Below, one piece after another: positions 22,636 through 33,123 of a DNA stretch of 64,000 bases. Origin of the DNA: Coccinella septempunctata. Its lineage: Eukaryota > Arthropoda > Insecta > Coleoptera > Coccinellidae. Both the position numbers and the translations under genes were made by a program. Each line of letters opens with the position of its first letter. Within the stretch, counting starts at the first letter, position 1. The DNA lies in contig NC_058193.1 of assembly GCF_907165205.1 (NCBI RefSeq), forward strand, positions 31,075,521 through 31,139,520, written 5' to 3'. The notes under the pieces were generated by a model, which made no database searches, was not told the origin of the DNA, and saw only the letters and a program-made list of their open reading frames with translations.

Positions 22636-22719
22636 TGTCAGGTGTGGGGTTCGAACCCACGCTCCCTTTCGGGAACCAGAGCTTAAATCTGGCGCCTTAG
22701 ACCGCTCGGCCAACCTGAC
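22636..22719 (-). tRNA. tRNA-Leu (anticodon UAA)
   Basis: An 84-nt type II tRNA on the minus strand. The acceptor stem GTCAGGT pairs with ACCTGAC, followed by discriminator A. A-box sequence TGGCCGAGCGG; anticodon stem CCAGA/TCTGG enclosing loop TTTAAGC with anticodon TAA (window 22683-22685). The long variable arm TCCC-GAAA-GGGA is typical of leucine and serine tRNAs, and the T arm carries GGGTTCGAACCC (B box, 22647-22658). No intron. All stems pair, so it looks functional. It sits antisense inside the integrin intron and would be transcribed by polymerase III from its internal promoter, with a T-run terminator downstream. Confidence 0.97.
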
Positions 22720-22746
22720 GATACATATATGGCGACTTAAAACTAT

Positions 22747-23185
22747 AAAGGGTGTATTTAAAGGTGAGGCTTTTTTAAACAGAAGGTAGAACTGGTCATA
22801 ATGAAGCGTTTCACGAAAAATCACGACCCTAACCGTTTGTTAGCTGAATTATCGCAAAGCAATAGCAAAAACTTATCGATTCGACAATGTGGTTTCGTTT
22901 AGGATGTCATTTTTTAGTAACTTACACGATTTTATGAAATGGCTCATTTCAATACCAACTGACAGAAGAGACTTAGGTCACAAGTGTAAAAAATAGAATA
23001 ATACTTCAATATCTCACCAATAAAATTCGTCTTAATTATTCACGAATGTTTTCGCAATGGGAATCACAATCTTCTTGATCTAACATTCCAACAATCATCG
23101 CAAAAATGGGGTGAAATTATAATTCTCTCAAAAGTGGCCTGATACATATAATTCCTTGGCACTAGACCATTCATTGTCCATTGAG
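22747..23185 (+). mobile_element. CAAGGYGT MITE, 3'-truncated copy
   Basis: Starts just after TATA with AAGGGTGTATTTAAAGGTGA and then ACAGAAGGTAGAACTGGTC, the terminal repeat of the 33124-33932 element. The internal ACCGTTTGTTAGCTGAATTA block follows. It stops after the ACCATTCATTGTCCA tract, losing the 3' arm. It begins only about 27 bases from the 5' end of the tRNA gene. Confidence 0.85.
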
Positions 23186-23471
23186 GATTTACCCAATTGT
23201 CGTAAATAGTTAGTGGATTGTAAAGATCATATGATTGTTGGGGTGAGCGTCTTTAAGGGTGGAAAATTCCAAAGTGAAACTAGTCAAATGGACATACTTC
23301 ATCGTGTCAAATTTTTATGCAGTTTAAACCCCACAAGTTTTTCTGAGAGACACTCAACTGACTAAACTGCATTCCCCCTGAGCGCTTCGCACTCATCAAC
23401 CCCTATCTCATAAATTGTTGAACGTATAAAAACAATTTCCGTACAAAACTTGTAGGGAATTTTATGAAATA

Positions 23472-23848
23472 GGTACTGGGTATTCCAGATTGCTTGATTT
23501 TAGCTGTTTCGGTTACTTCTAGACTAGATAGGTTAAAACGTGGAAGGGAGTCCTGGGCTCAGTTTTCGTGAAAAGTCCATTAGTGGAAAATGCTTCACGA
23601 TATCACGATATAATTTTGATATTTTGTCGATTTCGAAGAGTCTTTATCCTTTTCAGATATTTTCGAAAATAAAGAAGTTATGGCACATTGTTGAAATCAA
23701 CAAAATATCAAAATTTTTTTATATCAAGACAAATGAAGATATCGTGAAACTCTTTCCACAGATGGACAAAAATCGAGCCTCGGCCACTTTTCAGTCTAGA
23801 AGTTCCAGAAACAGCCAAAATCAAACAATTTGGGATACCCCAAACACC
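23472..23848. mobile_element. Foldback element, about 377 bp
   Basis: The left arm GGTACTGGGTATTCCAGATT and right arm (read inward) GGTGTTTGGGGTATCCCAAA continue as TTGATTTTAGCTGTTTC / TTGATTTTGGCTGTTTC and pair with interruptions to a centre near 23660. TA precedes the left end. An open frame here (23540-23947) has no domain and is a by-product. Confidence 0.8.
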
Positions 23849-24357
23849 TTGTGTCTTAGTAATCATGTATGTTTGTATGTATTTCTTTCATTTTTGGAAT
23901 ATTCTCAACGCATTCCACTTCGAGTTTATAACAAGATAACGTTCTGAAAATCACCTTCTCCAATTGATACTAGAGTTCAATCCATTAAGATAACGTAGGT
24001 GAAGTCACTGGACTCCGGTAAACGTTCATAAAATCATCATTTAAGGGGTACAAACAATTTAAGCCTTTTCTACTGATCGCTTTCAAGATAAACGTTGTTG
24101 CAAACTCGCATTATTGCTCACAGAATCGCAACACGAGGTAGATAATAATCCGAAATAAGTTCTTCGATGACAGCTCGGATGAATCACTATGTAAACGATC
24201 TTTGGCAAATACAACCGGTCGTGCATAATAAATAAGATGATGCTGTATCGACTCATCCGTATTTTCGTTCTGTGCAAAACGAGACTGAATCGCGTGCTAT
24301 AGACAGGAGAGGAAGCTGAGAAATTGAAGTGAAATCATTTTTTCTATTTTCATATTT
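23849..24357. other. Unassigned intronic sequence
   Basis: AT-rich. No gene or repeat recognised. Ends at the truncation point of a mariner copy. Confidence 0.4.
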
Positions 24358-25352
24358 ACCCTAAATCATGAATTTTGAATTTTTTGCATGGCGACATGAG
24401 ATTTGTGTGCAGGGGCGTTGTCCTGCAAAAACAAAACACCTTTGGATAGCTTTCCGCGTCTTTTCTCTTAAATTTTTCCTGTAGAGTGGTCAGTAATGTC
24501 GAATGGTTATCTCCGGTTATTATTCTACCCTTATCCAAAAAATCAATCATGATTGCTCCATGGCAATCCCAGAAAACTGAAGCAAGAACTTTTTCAGCAG
24601 ATTTTTGGATACGAAACTTCTTAGGTCTTGAAGAACCAGAGTGTCGCCGTTCCATCGATTGTTGCTTCGTTTCTGGATCGTAGAAATGTACCCAATTCTC
24701 ATCCATAGTAACAATTCGCTTTAAGAAGTCTACATCGTTTTCAAATAGAGCACAGATCGAACGGGATGCTTCTACCCTTGCACGCTTTTGGTCAACATTC
24801 GAACATTTGGGGATCCATTTTGCAGCAATTTTTCTCATGTCCAAATTGACTCGAACTATATGATGAACGCGTTCGTATGAGATATTCATTGCTCCAGATA
24901 TCCTTTTTAGCCCAATTCGATAGTCTGATAAAATCATGTCATGAACTGCATCGATATTTTCGGGGACTGGCACAGAAACTGGCCTTCCCGATCGGTCATC
25001 ATCTTCAATGGAAAATTTACGTCTTTTGAAGCTTGCAGTTCAATTTTTCACGGTCGCATACGAAGGACATTGATCCACCAACGGTATTAAGCATATCTTC
25101 GTAAATCTGCTTATCTCTTAACCCTTTTACATATAGGTATTTGATGATCGCTCGATACTCAAATTTTTCAATTTTCAAAATTTCGGTAGACATCTACTTT
25201 CTTTTAATTTATTGCATAACTCTGGTTTACTTTTTTGACCTCAAACTTCACACTGACACTTCTAATGACTTATTGTTCGTCGCTATGGTAACACACTATT
25301 TTTTTTTATGCATGGAACTGGTCTAGGCTAACTAGATATCAATACATCCTCG
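24358..25352 (-). mobile_element. mariner copy M1 (3'-truncated)
   Basis: Minus-strand mariner. The 5' end (right side) is complete: ATGCATGGAACTGGTCTAGG..., ending in CCTCG at 25352, followed by TA. The transposase frame has an in-frame stop early (KN then stop in place of tryptophan before TASFKR, near 25050). A long open part at 24356-24973 covers PVPENIDAVHDMILSDYRIG through VTMDENWVHFYDPETK to TTPLHTNLMSPCKKF. The element is cut at about 24358, before the SPDLAPSDY motif, so the third catalytic D and the 3' terminal repeat are missing. MDETW has become MDENW. Confidence 0.93.
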
Positions 25353-26573
25353 TAATATAGGTCGATGAAGACACCATGAATCTATTTGCCTGTGTAAGTC
25401 CTGAAATAATAGTCCAGAGGGTTGTTCTGTTGTCCACCTCCCATGTTCGACCGCTTCCTTATATTGGTCTTTACCAAGCCCACAAAAGCGTTCAGGTCCA
25501 GCAGATGTTTACTTTTATGCCCTCTTCGCAAGTTCATCAGTTTTTCATTTCCTTCAATACCACATACCGCATTCATAGGATTCATAGGATCGTATCGAGG
25601 CATTTCCACGTCAGCAGATTGCCTTGGCTGTATGAATCCAGAGCCTAGTTTAACTAATACTTTGTGATGTAGATGTGCACCTGCTCAAGGTTCTGTTTAG
25701 CCACTTTTGATTACAAGTTTCGAAGTTTCTGCCAATAAGATAGAGGGCTCATGGCTTACGTCCCACAAGAATACAGATTTCGGAAAAAAATTAATTAATG
25801 TTTGGAAAAAAACAAAAAAAAAACAAAAGATGCTGCGGGAAACTATCAGCAATCTTCAGGTTGACCTACTTTCCGATCGACAAACTTTCACTAGATTCAA
25901 CGTGCACATAATGCATCCTAAGGTTAGCCGAGTCCGGTTCTGGCACCCAGAGACCTCAAAACCGCCTACGTCCGACCCTGCGCGCCGCCGCTTCTTTTTT
26001 CCCAACGCCACATTGTATTTCAGCGAGCGATTTGTTGCTTACAAATTTGGGAGACGATTCCATGTACGTCTCTCGATCGTCATCGATCTTCTTTTTTTTT
26101 CCGCTTCGCCACGCAACGATTCGCTTTTGTTCGGTCTCCCTAGACGGGCATCGGATATAACGTTTAAGATTCCTGAGATCGCGGGTCCAGGCCGATCGTT
26201 AAATGATTTGTAATATTTTAATGGTGACAAATTAGAAGCGACTGTGGCGATCATAAAACTGGCGCGCACGGACGAAAAAAAAAACGCGCACGCGGATACC
26301 GGTCGACTGGGAAATTGGCCGGGTTTTTTTCGCCAGGCCGGGAATTTAACCCCGGCGATACACAGATACACAGGGGGACGCGTAAAAACTTCGAGGTGGG
26401 TCCTCTTGGACGCTGGCTTGGATGGATCCCTCTGGGATTTGGGTTTCGGTCGATTTTTAATCATATTATGGTTCTTTTCATGGGAAAAGAGCTCTTAAAA
26501 TAGTTACTTATGGAGCAAAGACGAAAAACTGTCTATTACACCGTACTTGGGCGATTTCTCTCTGTTTTACGAG
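25353..26573. other. Unassigned; CpG-rich block 25900-26460
   Basis: No gene recognised. At about 25900-26460 GC and CpG rise and open frames overlap on both strands (25707-26213, 26039-26464), without domains. Candidate single-copy regulatory DNA or the flank of the LTR remnant. Confidence 0.4.
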
Positions 26574-27254
26574 TGTAAGTGGCCGAATAGAACCCAGAGG
26601 TAAGACGACACTCCGTTTTCTTTATATTCACTGTTGGAACTTCAGCTCCCATCTTCACCACTCCTATGCCACAGTCTGAGTCTGCCTACTGTCATTAAAG
26701 TACCCTGCTGGTGTGGATACCCGGGGGGTACCGAAGGCACCTTGGGGTGGCTCACCCTTCCCTCATTTTCCTTTTTTTTATCTCGTTCCCGTGTTCACCC
26801 CTACGGTTAGGGAAGCACTCTGCTGGTGTGGATACCCGGGGACTGCCGAACGCGCCTAAGGGTGAGCCGTCGTAATTCTGTGTCGTCATTTTTCACCTCC
26901 TAACCTGGCTGAAGTCCGTTAAGTGTGCGTCTTAGGATCTGGCTGGCGAACACGTCCGTAAACCCCCGTATAACGTCTTGAGATCGGATCCCCTGTTTCA
27001 TTCCGTCCGTTTTGCCCTGTAAATTCACTGATCTCGAGTCTTTCACTGTACGAATTTTATAATAGTGCCATTTGTGTTTCCTTGTACGGGTCGACAAATA
27101 TAATTTGTGTGCGTTGATTTTGACTTTCACTGGTTGTCCCTAACACCCCAGACACCGAGGAACCTTGTCTTCGGCTAGTAGTTACCAGGATAGGTTTGCT
27201 ATTTTCCCTTAAAGAATAGCTGGCGCTCGAGTACACCGAGAAAAAGGCGTTACA
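26574..27254 (+). mobile_element. Putative LTR of a tRNA-Lys-primed retrotransposon
   Basis: A 681-bp segment starting TGTAAGTGG and ending GCGTTACA (inverted TGTAA...TTACA ends), placed just upstream of a primer binding site. Inside, a block with CTGCTGGTGTGGATACCCGG occurs twice (about 26706 and 26822), as tandem motifs in the promoter part of an LTR often do. A second LTR was not found, so the left border is a guess from the TG...CA rule. Confidence 0.45.
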
Positions 27255-27258
27255 AAAA

Positions 27259-27276
27259 TGGCGCCCGAGCAGGGAA
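27259..27276 (+). other. Primer binding site, tRNA-Lys(UUU)
   Basis: TGGCGCCCGAGCAGGGA is complementary to the 3' end of tRNA-Lys(UUU) including CCA, with one mismatch (family form has CGAACAGGGA). It starts 4 bases after the putative LTR end. I found no gag or pol downstream, so only the 5' part of the element remains. Confidence 0.6.
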
Positions 27277-27995
27277 AAAATCCCTGTGGACAGGCGAGAC
27301 AATAGGCACAGGCTAGCTTAGTGTTGTGCACATTAAATGACCGACGTGAGTCTTAATTCAGTATTTTCTCCATTGTCAGTGCTTGGATAGACATCCCTGA
27401 ACAACTAAAAATGATTGCCATTGGACCAATCAAGTTAATTATCAAGATCTGCCACATCGTATACGGCGTGCGAAAATTCCTCAAACCCTCCTCCGCTGGT
27501 CGCCGAAGAAAAACATCCACGGCGCAGAAAAACCTACATACAGTCTTCTAATTGCCTTTTTTCGCGCGCGCATCGTCATATTTCACCACTAACAACCGCC
27601 GATAACTGACAGCCCGTCAGAAGATGCAATAATTACCGTTGCGGGAAAAATCTATATACGCGGTGTAGGTAGGTACGGTTCGCAGCATCCGAACCGTTAT
27701 TGGAAATTGTTATTCGAGTCAATTAAAATTATCTGGAAGGCCTTATAGATACGCGAGGAGGTCCGGTTGATTGGCCGTCGCGTCGTGATTTTCGAGAAGA
27801 AACGCGAACACCCGCGGACAGGTTGGAAGGGTGAAAAAATTACACGTCGAGATCCGATATGGGGCTATGGGCTTGGGTATATGATGAACGGACGACGACA
27901 TGGGCGTGGTACAAAGGTATCAATCATTATTGCGAGTGGATATTCGAGAGAAAACTAACTTTTTATACTCACATCAAATTTTCAGAATCGCTGTA
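27277..27995. other. Unassigned, CpG-rich in part
   Basis: The first 100 or so bases may be leader of the LTR element. The remainder (about 27480-27900) is CpG-rich without recognisable coding sequence. Confidence 0.4.
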
Positions 27996-28620
27996 CAGGG
28001 TGGACAAAATCGTTATGTACTGAGGGGATCTCGAAAACTATAAGAGCTAGAAGAAAACGGATGACACATTTACTAGCTCTTTTTCAGATAAACAAAGAAT
28101 GGCTAAAACTGTAGCCTCATACGAATCTTCGTTTCTGAGAACAAATGAGATTTTGACGATTTCGAGAAGTTCCCATAACTTTTTTGTCTTTGAAGTTACA
28201 GATCTGAAACTTGAACCTTCTGCAGGCACTTTCTTACGTAGAATCTACTGACGAAAGATTTCTTCCAATTCAAAAATAACAAATTCAATAAAAGTTTGCA
28301 TTTGAAAAAATGAAAGTTTGCCTGATACTGATTCGAAATGAAAAAATATTTTGAGCTCGTCAGTGGATTCTACGTAAAAAAGTGCCTGTAGAAGGTTCAA
28401 TTTCCAGATCTGTAACTTTACAGACAAAAAAGTTGTGGGAACTTTTCGAAATTTCGAAATTTTTCTAATATGTAATTCAAAAACGAAGAATAGTAGGAGG
28501 CTACGGTTTTCACCATTTTGTGTTTCTCTGAAAAAGAGCCCGTAAGTGTGTCATCCGTTTTCTTCTAGCTCGTATATTTCTCGAGATCTCTTCAGTGGAA
28601 AACGAATTTTGCCCACCCTG
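27996..28620. mobile_element. 625-bp foldback element, CAGGGTG ends, TA duplication
   Basis: TA on both sides (27994-27995, 28621-28622). Arms of about 280 bases run from CAGGGTGGACAAAATCGTTA (left) and CAGGGTGGGCAAAATTCGTT (from the right) inward through GCTAGAAGAAAACGGATGAC, shared exactly, to TACGTAGAATCTACTGACGA. Only about 60 bases are unpaired in the centre. No coding capacity. Confidence 0.92.
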
Positions 28621-28622
28621 TA

Positions 28623-29178
28623 CATACCCTGCATGTTTGCGTATTAAACACACAAAATATGGCTTAATTGATGGAGAAAAATATCAGAAACATACTTCTT
28701 GTAGGTGTAAGATTTTTTTCTGTGGTTCATGTGTGCGAATGATTAATTGTCACTAATTTAACATACGTTTAGTAGCCTTCTAACTTGAATAATAGGCATG
28801 TAGCTTGAACGAATATGTTATTCTCTGAATGAAATTTCGATATATGTACCAACTCACAAGTGCTTCAATTTTCTTGAAAAAGGTCAAATTTCTTCCGTTT
28901 TTTGACGTTCGTCTATGTGGCATGTAAAATAATAATAATCCCCAATGTTTATACTTATCATTTGCATTGTTGGATTTGAAATATCATTGTGGAATTTTGA
29001 ATTAGGTTATATGGGACCATATTTTCAGAAATCTGAACGATTTAGACCCATTTTTTTCTATTCCATTCACTTCAAATGAAATTCACGTGAAATTGAACAT
29101 GACAAAATAAATGTCATTCTAATGAATTACTATGTTCGATGGTTTTCTTTCTGAAGCGAATGAAAAAATGAAATTATA
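28623..29178. other. Unassigned AT-rich intronic sequence
   Basis: No gene, repeat or motif recognised between two foldback elements. Confidence 0.4.
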
Positions 29179-29180
29179 TA

Positions 29181-29840
29181 CAGAGTGAGTCTTTGACCGA
29201 TACAAATAGTAGATTCTTCAGGTAAAAAGAAATACTTTTTTCCTATACCATTTTTTCCAAAACGGCTCCGTTTGAAAGATACAGGCTGTAAAAAAACCAT
29301 AAAAAAACTTTATTTTAAGTTCTATTTCACAAACAGTTATATCGAATGAAAAGAATTTCGGAATATAGTTTTTCATTTATTTGATGAATCTTTTTCGAGC
29401 ACAAGATATCACCCACGTCTTCCAGATTTCTCACCAAAAATTCAAAGAAGCCAACTACTGAAACTAAGTTGGACACTATCTAATGAATATTCGAACGTAG
29501 TGCAAAATAAAAGTATTCTTTATATTTTCTCGTATAATGCGCCGTTTTCGAGCAATTTAATGTCTAAAAATTAAAAAGTATCAGTGAAATTTGAAAAATT
29601 TGGTACTTTGGCTGAATAGAACTCTGTTCAAGATCCACAGATGTGTAGTGCCACAGATAGAGCTAGTTATTCTGAACGTAATTTTGTTTTTCCAGAGGTG
29701 GCACAGCTCATTATGAAAAATTAAAATGGATATATCTTTTTATCAGGGCCGAATCGGAAAAAATGGCATAGGAAAAAGTGTTTATTTTGACCTCAAGAAT
29801 CTACTGTTAAAATATTTGTACGAGCCAAAGACTCACCCTG
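29181..29840. mobile_element. 660-bp MITE, CAGRGTGAGTCTTTG ends, TA duplication
   Basis: TA at 29179-29180 and 29841-29842. Ends CAGAGTGAGTCTTTGACCGA and, from the right, CAGGGTGAGTCTTTGGCTCG. The arms share TAGATTCTTSAGGT and CCATTTTTTCC and pair for about 100 bases. The interior has no coding capacity. Confidence 0.88.
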
Positions 29841-29842
29841 TA

Positions 29843-30682
29843 TATAAGGTATTTTGGATGAGTTTCTGGCAAAGAGCGATAGTTAACCAAGTGGGGAATT
29901 TCTTCTAGATCGCGTCGGCGCTCTAAGTTCACCTTTCGACCGGTCTAGGTCTAGGTCCTGTAACCCCCAGGGACGCCTCTGTGAAAACTGATTTTCGACC
30001 TGGTTCGGTAACGTTCGATCCATATTGAGACTTTGATAGCCCGAAGGTCTCCTGGACCAGATGAAGACCGCGAAGGCGGACCGGCGGACGTGTAGCCTGA
30101 AGGAGTCGATCGACTTACCGCTCCGAAACCCGCAATTACCGTCGACTAATTTAATGGATTCAAGCGGCGCGTTCGTATGTAAACAGCACGGCCTGACCGG
30201 AAAGGTGATGGACTACGCGAGAGCCAACCCAATAATCGAGAGAAGAGTTCGGAATATACAGGCTCTCTTCTAAAGTTCGAAAATAACGCCCGTCCGTTCA
30301 TTGAAAGTAAAAGTACCGCATTTCAAGCTGACCATCATCCGTCCAGCCTGTATAATCATCCCATCCGTTTGGAGGATCTACTATTATGGTAATGCCGAGA
30401 GTGGTCCATTGATTAGCGGGATCAATTAGCCCATTCAATCTTGTCAGGATGGCTCTCTTCATTGGTGTTCATGTCGATTGTCCACGAAACGTTTGAATCG
30501 CGACGCTTGCCTGCCTGTTGCGTTTCCTAGTGATGACGCATCGACGATTACCATCGTCTTCGTCTTCGAAAAAATGTATTTTTGATCCTTGGTAAGGTAT
30601 TTCTGACTGTAATACAAAATCGGAAATGTATGGTCTTGAATAAAGTTAAATCATCTCAGCTTGGCACTTTTAATCTCGGATA
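29843..30682. other. CpG-rich unassigned block
   Basis: From about 29900 to 30560 the sequence is CpG-rich and not repeated elsewhere in the window. A 70-codon open frame (30061-30273) has no recognised domain. Candidate single-copy intronic control sequence. Confidence 0.4.
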
Positions 30683-30807
30683 TGCGAGGATGTATTGATA
30701 TCTAGTTAGCCTAGACCAGTTCCATGCATAAAAAAGAAGAAGTGTCAGTGTGAAGATTGAGGTCAAAAAAGTGAACCAGAGTTACGCAATAAATTAAAAG
30801 AAAGAAG

Positions 30808-31704
30808 ATGTCCACCGAAATTGTGAAAATCGAAAAATTGGAGTATCGAGCCATCATCAAGTACCTGTATTTAAAAGGGTTAAGAGGTGAGCAGATTTAC
30901 GAAGATATGCTTAATACCCCTGGTGATCAATGTCCTTCGTATGCGACCGTGAAAAATTGGACTGCAAGCTTCAAAAGAGGTAAATTTTCCATTGGAGATG
31001 ATGACCGATCGGAAAGGCCAGTTTCTGTGTCAGTCCCCGAAAATATCGATGCAGTTCATGACATGATTATATCAGACCGTCGAATTGGGCTAAAACGGAT
31101 ATCTGAAGCACTGAATATTTCATACGAACGCGTTCATCATATAGTTCACGTCAATTTGGACATGAGAAAAATTGCTGGAAAATGGATCCCCAGATGTTTG
31201 AATGTTGACCAAAAGCGTGCAAGGATAGAAGCATCGCGATCGATCTGTGCTCGAATTGAAAAGGATGTTGACTTCTTACACCGAATTGTTACTATGGATG
31301 AGACTTGGGTACATTTCTACGATCCAGAAACAAAGCAACAATCGATGGAATGGCGACACTCTGGTTCTCCAAGACCTAAGAAATTTCGTGTCCAAAAATC
31401 TGCTGGAAAAGTTCTTGCTTCAGTTTTTTGGGATTGCCATGGAGTAATCATGATTGAGTTTTTGGATAGGGGTGGAACAATAACCGGAGATTACTATTCG
31501 ACATCACTGACCACTCTACTTGAAAAAATTACAGAGGAAAGACGCGGAAAGCTATCCAAAGGTGTATGGTTTTTGCGAGACAAAGCCCCTGCACACAAAT
31601 CTCATGTTGCCATGCAAAAAATTCGCGACTTAGGGTTTGAATTACTAGAACTCCCCCCTTATTCACCAGATTTGGCTCCATTCGACTATTATCTCATTCC
31701 TTAA
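30808..31704 (+). pseudogene. mariner transposase (D,D34D), premature stop
   Basis: The 298-codon frame starts at the ATG in AGAAGATGTCC, giving MSTEIVKIEKLEYRAIIKYL. Residues 1-115 form the paired helix-turn-helix DNA-binding domain. KWIPRCLNVDQK (125-136) corresponds to the mariner WVPHEL region. Catalytic acids are D164 (VTMDETWVHFY), D258 (FLRDKAPAH) and D293 (SPDLAPFDYY), with the diagnostic 34 residues between the last two. Asparagine of the usual DNAPAH is lysine here (K259), and the S of APSDY is F. A stop at 31702 (CAA to TAA, judged from sister copies) removes the last 40-50 residues, which remain readable downstream with further stops. Likely dead, but close to the ancestral protein. 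Other copies in the window are more broken. Confidence 0.95.
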
Positions 31705-31918
31705 CTGAAAAAAAGTTGAAATGGTCGTAAATTTTCTTCCAACGAAGAGGTAATAAAAGCTGTGGAGGTCTGGTTTGCAGAGCAAGAAGAAACATTTTTT
31801 TGGAAGGTCTAGAGACGTTGCAGGTTCGCTGTAATAAATACATCCAATTAAGAGGAGAATACGTTGAGTAATAAAGTATTTTGACATTGAAATTTTGTTT
31901 TATTCTATAGTAGACTAA

Positions 31919-32181
31919 CAGCAGGTTTCATAAAACTTTGATTGTCTGATCAACTATTTGACAGTCACTCGATTTCTTAAACGAAATCACTGAAGTTCCT
32001 TCATTTCTGACTTTATCGAAGAAGTAACAATTGAGAATAATTGAATGGACGTAAAAATATCATAATTTAATGCGAGAATGATTTTCTGAATGATCATGAT
32101 GGAATTATAGATCGAAAACAAATTGACGTCTATTTGTCAATCAAGCGTTGATTCTCCGATCAAGCTTTATGAAACCTGGGT
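31919..32181. mobile_element. GGTTTCATAAA MITE nested in mariner M2
   Basis: A 263-bp insert in the mariner 3' terminal repeat. TAA before (31916-31918) and after (32182-32184) is the target duplication. The ends are CAGCAGGTTTCATAAAACTT and, from the right, ACCCAGGTTTCATAAAGCTT. Removing it restores TAGACTAAGAATTGTTCAAT, the mariner end seen in sister copies. The 3-bp TAA duplication fits PIF/Harbinger. A related copy is at 19749-19992. Confidence 0.93.
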
Positions 32182-32207
32182 TAAGAATTGTTCAATATAT
32201 CCTCGTA

Positions 32208-33123
32208 AGAGGAAGGTGTTCGGCCGACACCTGCCCTTTGAAATCTTCCGCCGACACCGATCCGAGTGTCCCCAAAGACACCAAAACGATCTCGAGTTTC
32301 CTACATCGATATCCCGAAAGGCACCGCAGGTAAGACCGCCGATCGATTATCTCGTATCAACAAGCCTCGCCATCTACGCCTTTCGACATTCTCGAACCTT
32401 ACCGCGAATCGTCGGCGGTATACATCGATATGTACAAGGCGTTTTCGCCTCGCATGAATTATAACGATCTGACGAAAACCACTTAATGCCCCGTGTACCA
32501 CTTCGAGACCACGACGGAATCCGGACCGTCGTACTTTTCGGTGCCTTGCGAGGTGTTGTAGAAATTAATAAGAACGAGGAGGGTAAAGCCGCCGACCTTT
32601 TGTACCGCGCCGAGGAGTTATCGGCCGAATCCGCAATGGGGGATGCTGCGCGGGGTTATTTATGGACCGGTACAGTTGGGCGTGAAATTTCCGATGAATT
32701 TCATTCGCAAGAGAGAAGCCCTTGAGTCATTCAAGTTTGTTTTGATGAAGAAAGACCTCTTACTATGGTAAGGAGTCGATGTAGAGAATGAGGATGGTTC
32801 TTCTTCTTCTTGTGCAAGCTGACCGGAGGCCTGATTCCCTTTTTTTCTTCGCCTATAAAGTTGAAGAGACTCAGGCCGCACAGAGGGTGTCTCATTATCT
32901 TATTTTTTCAAGAGTGACAAAATCGATAACGAAAACAAAGCATGTGACCGAAGCATTTCTGAGTGGTACGGGGAACTGTAGATTGATAAAGAAATGATGG
33001 GGTCATTGACGTTGAACCAAACTTATAGTAAGAAAGGTTTGAAGTTATCAACAATGTCGAAGCAACTGCCATACAAAAAACATGGCAATTACGAAAAAAC
33101 ATGATGCGGTTATGTTCAATATA
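32208..33123. other. Unassigned, CpG-rich 32210-32700
   Basis: Open frames on both strands up to 113 codons (32123-32464) overlap each other and start inside the mariner end, so they are not credible genes. The block is GC/CpG-rich and unique in the window. Confidence 0.4.

Larger units (their letters stand above)
30683..32205 (+). mobile_element. mariner copy M2, best preserved, with nested MITE
   Basis: The left end after TA is TGCGAGGATGTATTGATATC. The right end (read inward) is CGAGGATATATTGAACAATT, finishing at 32205 before TA. The 3' terminal repeat is split by a TAA-flanked MITE at 31919-32181; without it the element would be about 1.26 kb, the normal mariner size. It is sense to the integrin gene. 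The transposase frame is almost intact (see the pseudogene entry). Confidence 0.96.

Noticed and set aside
22549..22824. 91-codon minus-strand frame containing AERSKAPDLSSGSRKGAWVR
   Set aside because: This is a translation of the tRNA-Leu gene itself, a well-known spurious protein.
25707..26464. 168- and 141-codon frames on opposite strands
   Set aside because: Overlapping, low-complexity basic translations in GC-rich DNA; no recognisable protein.
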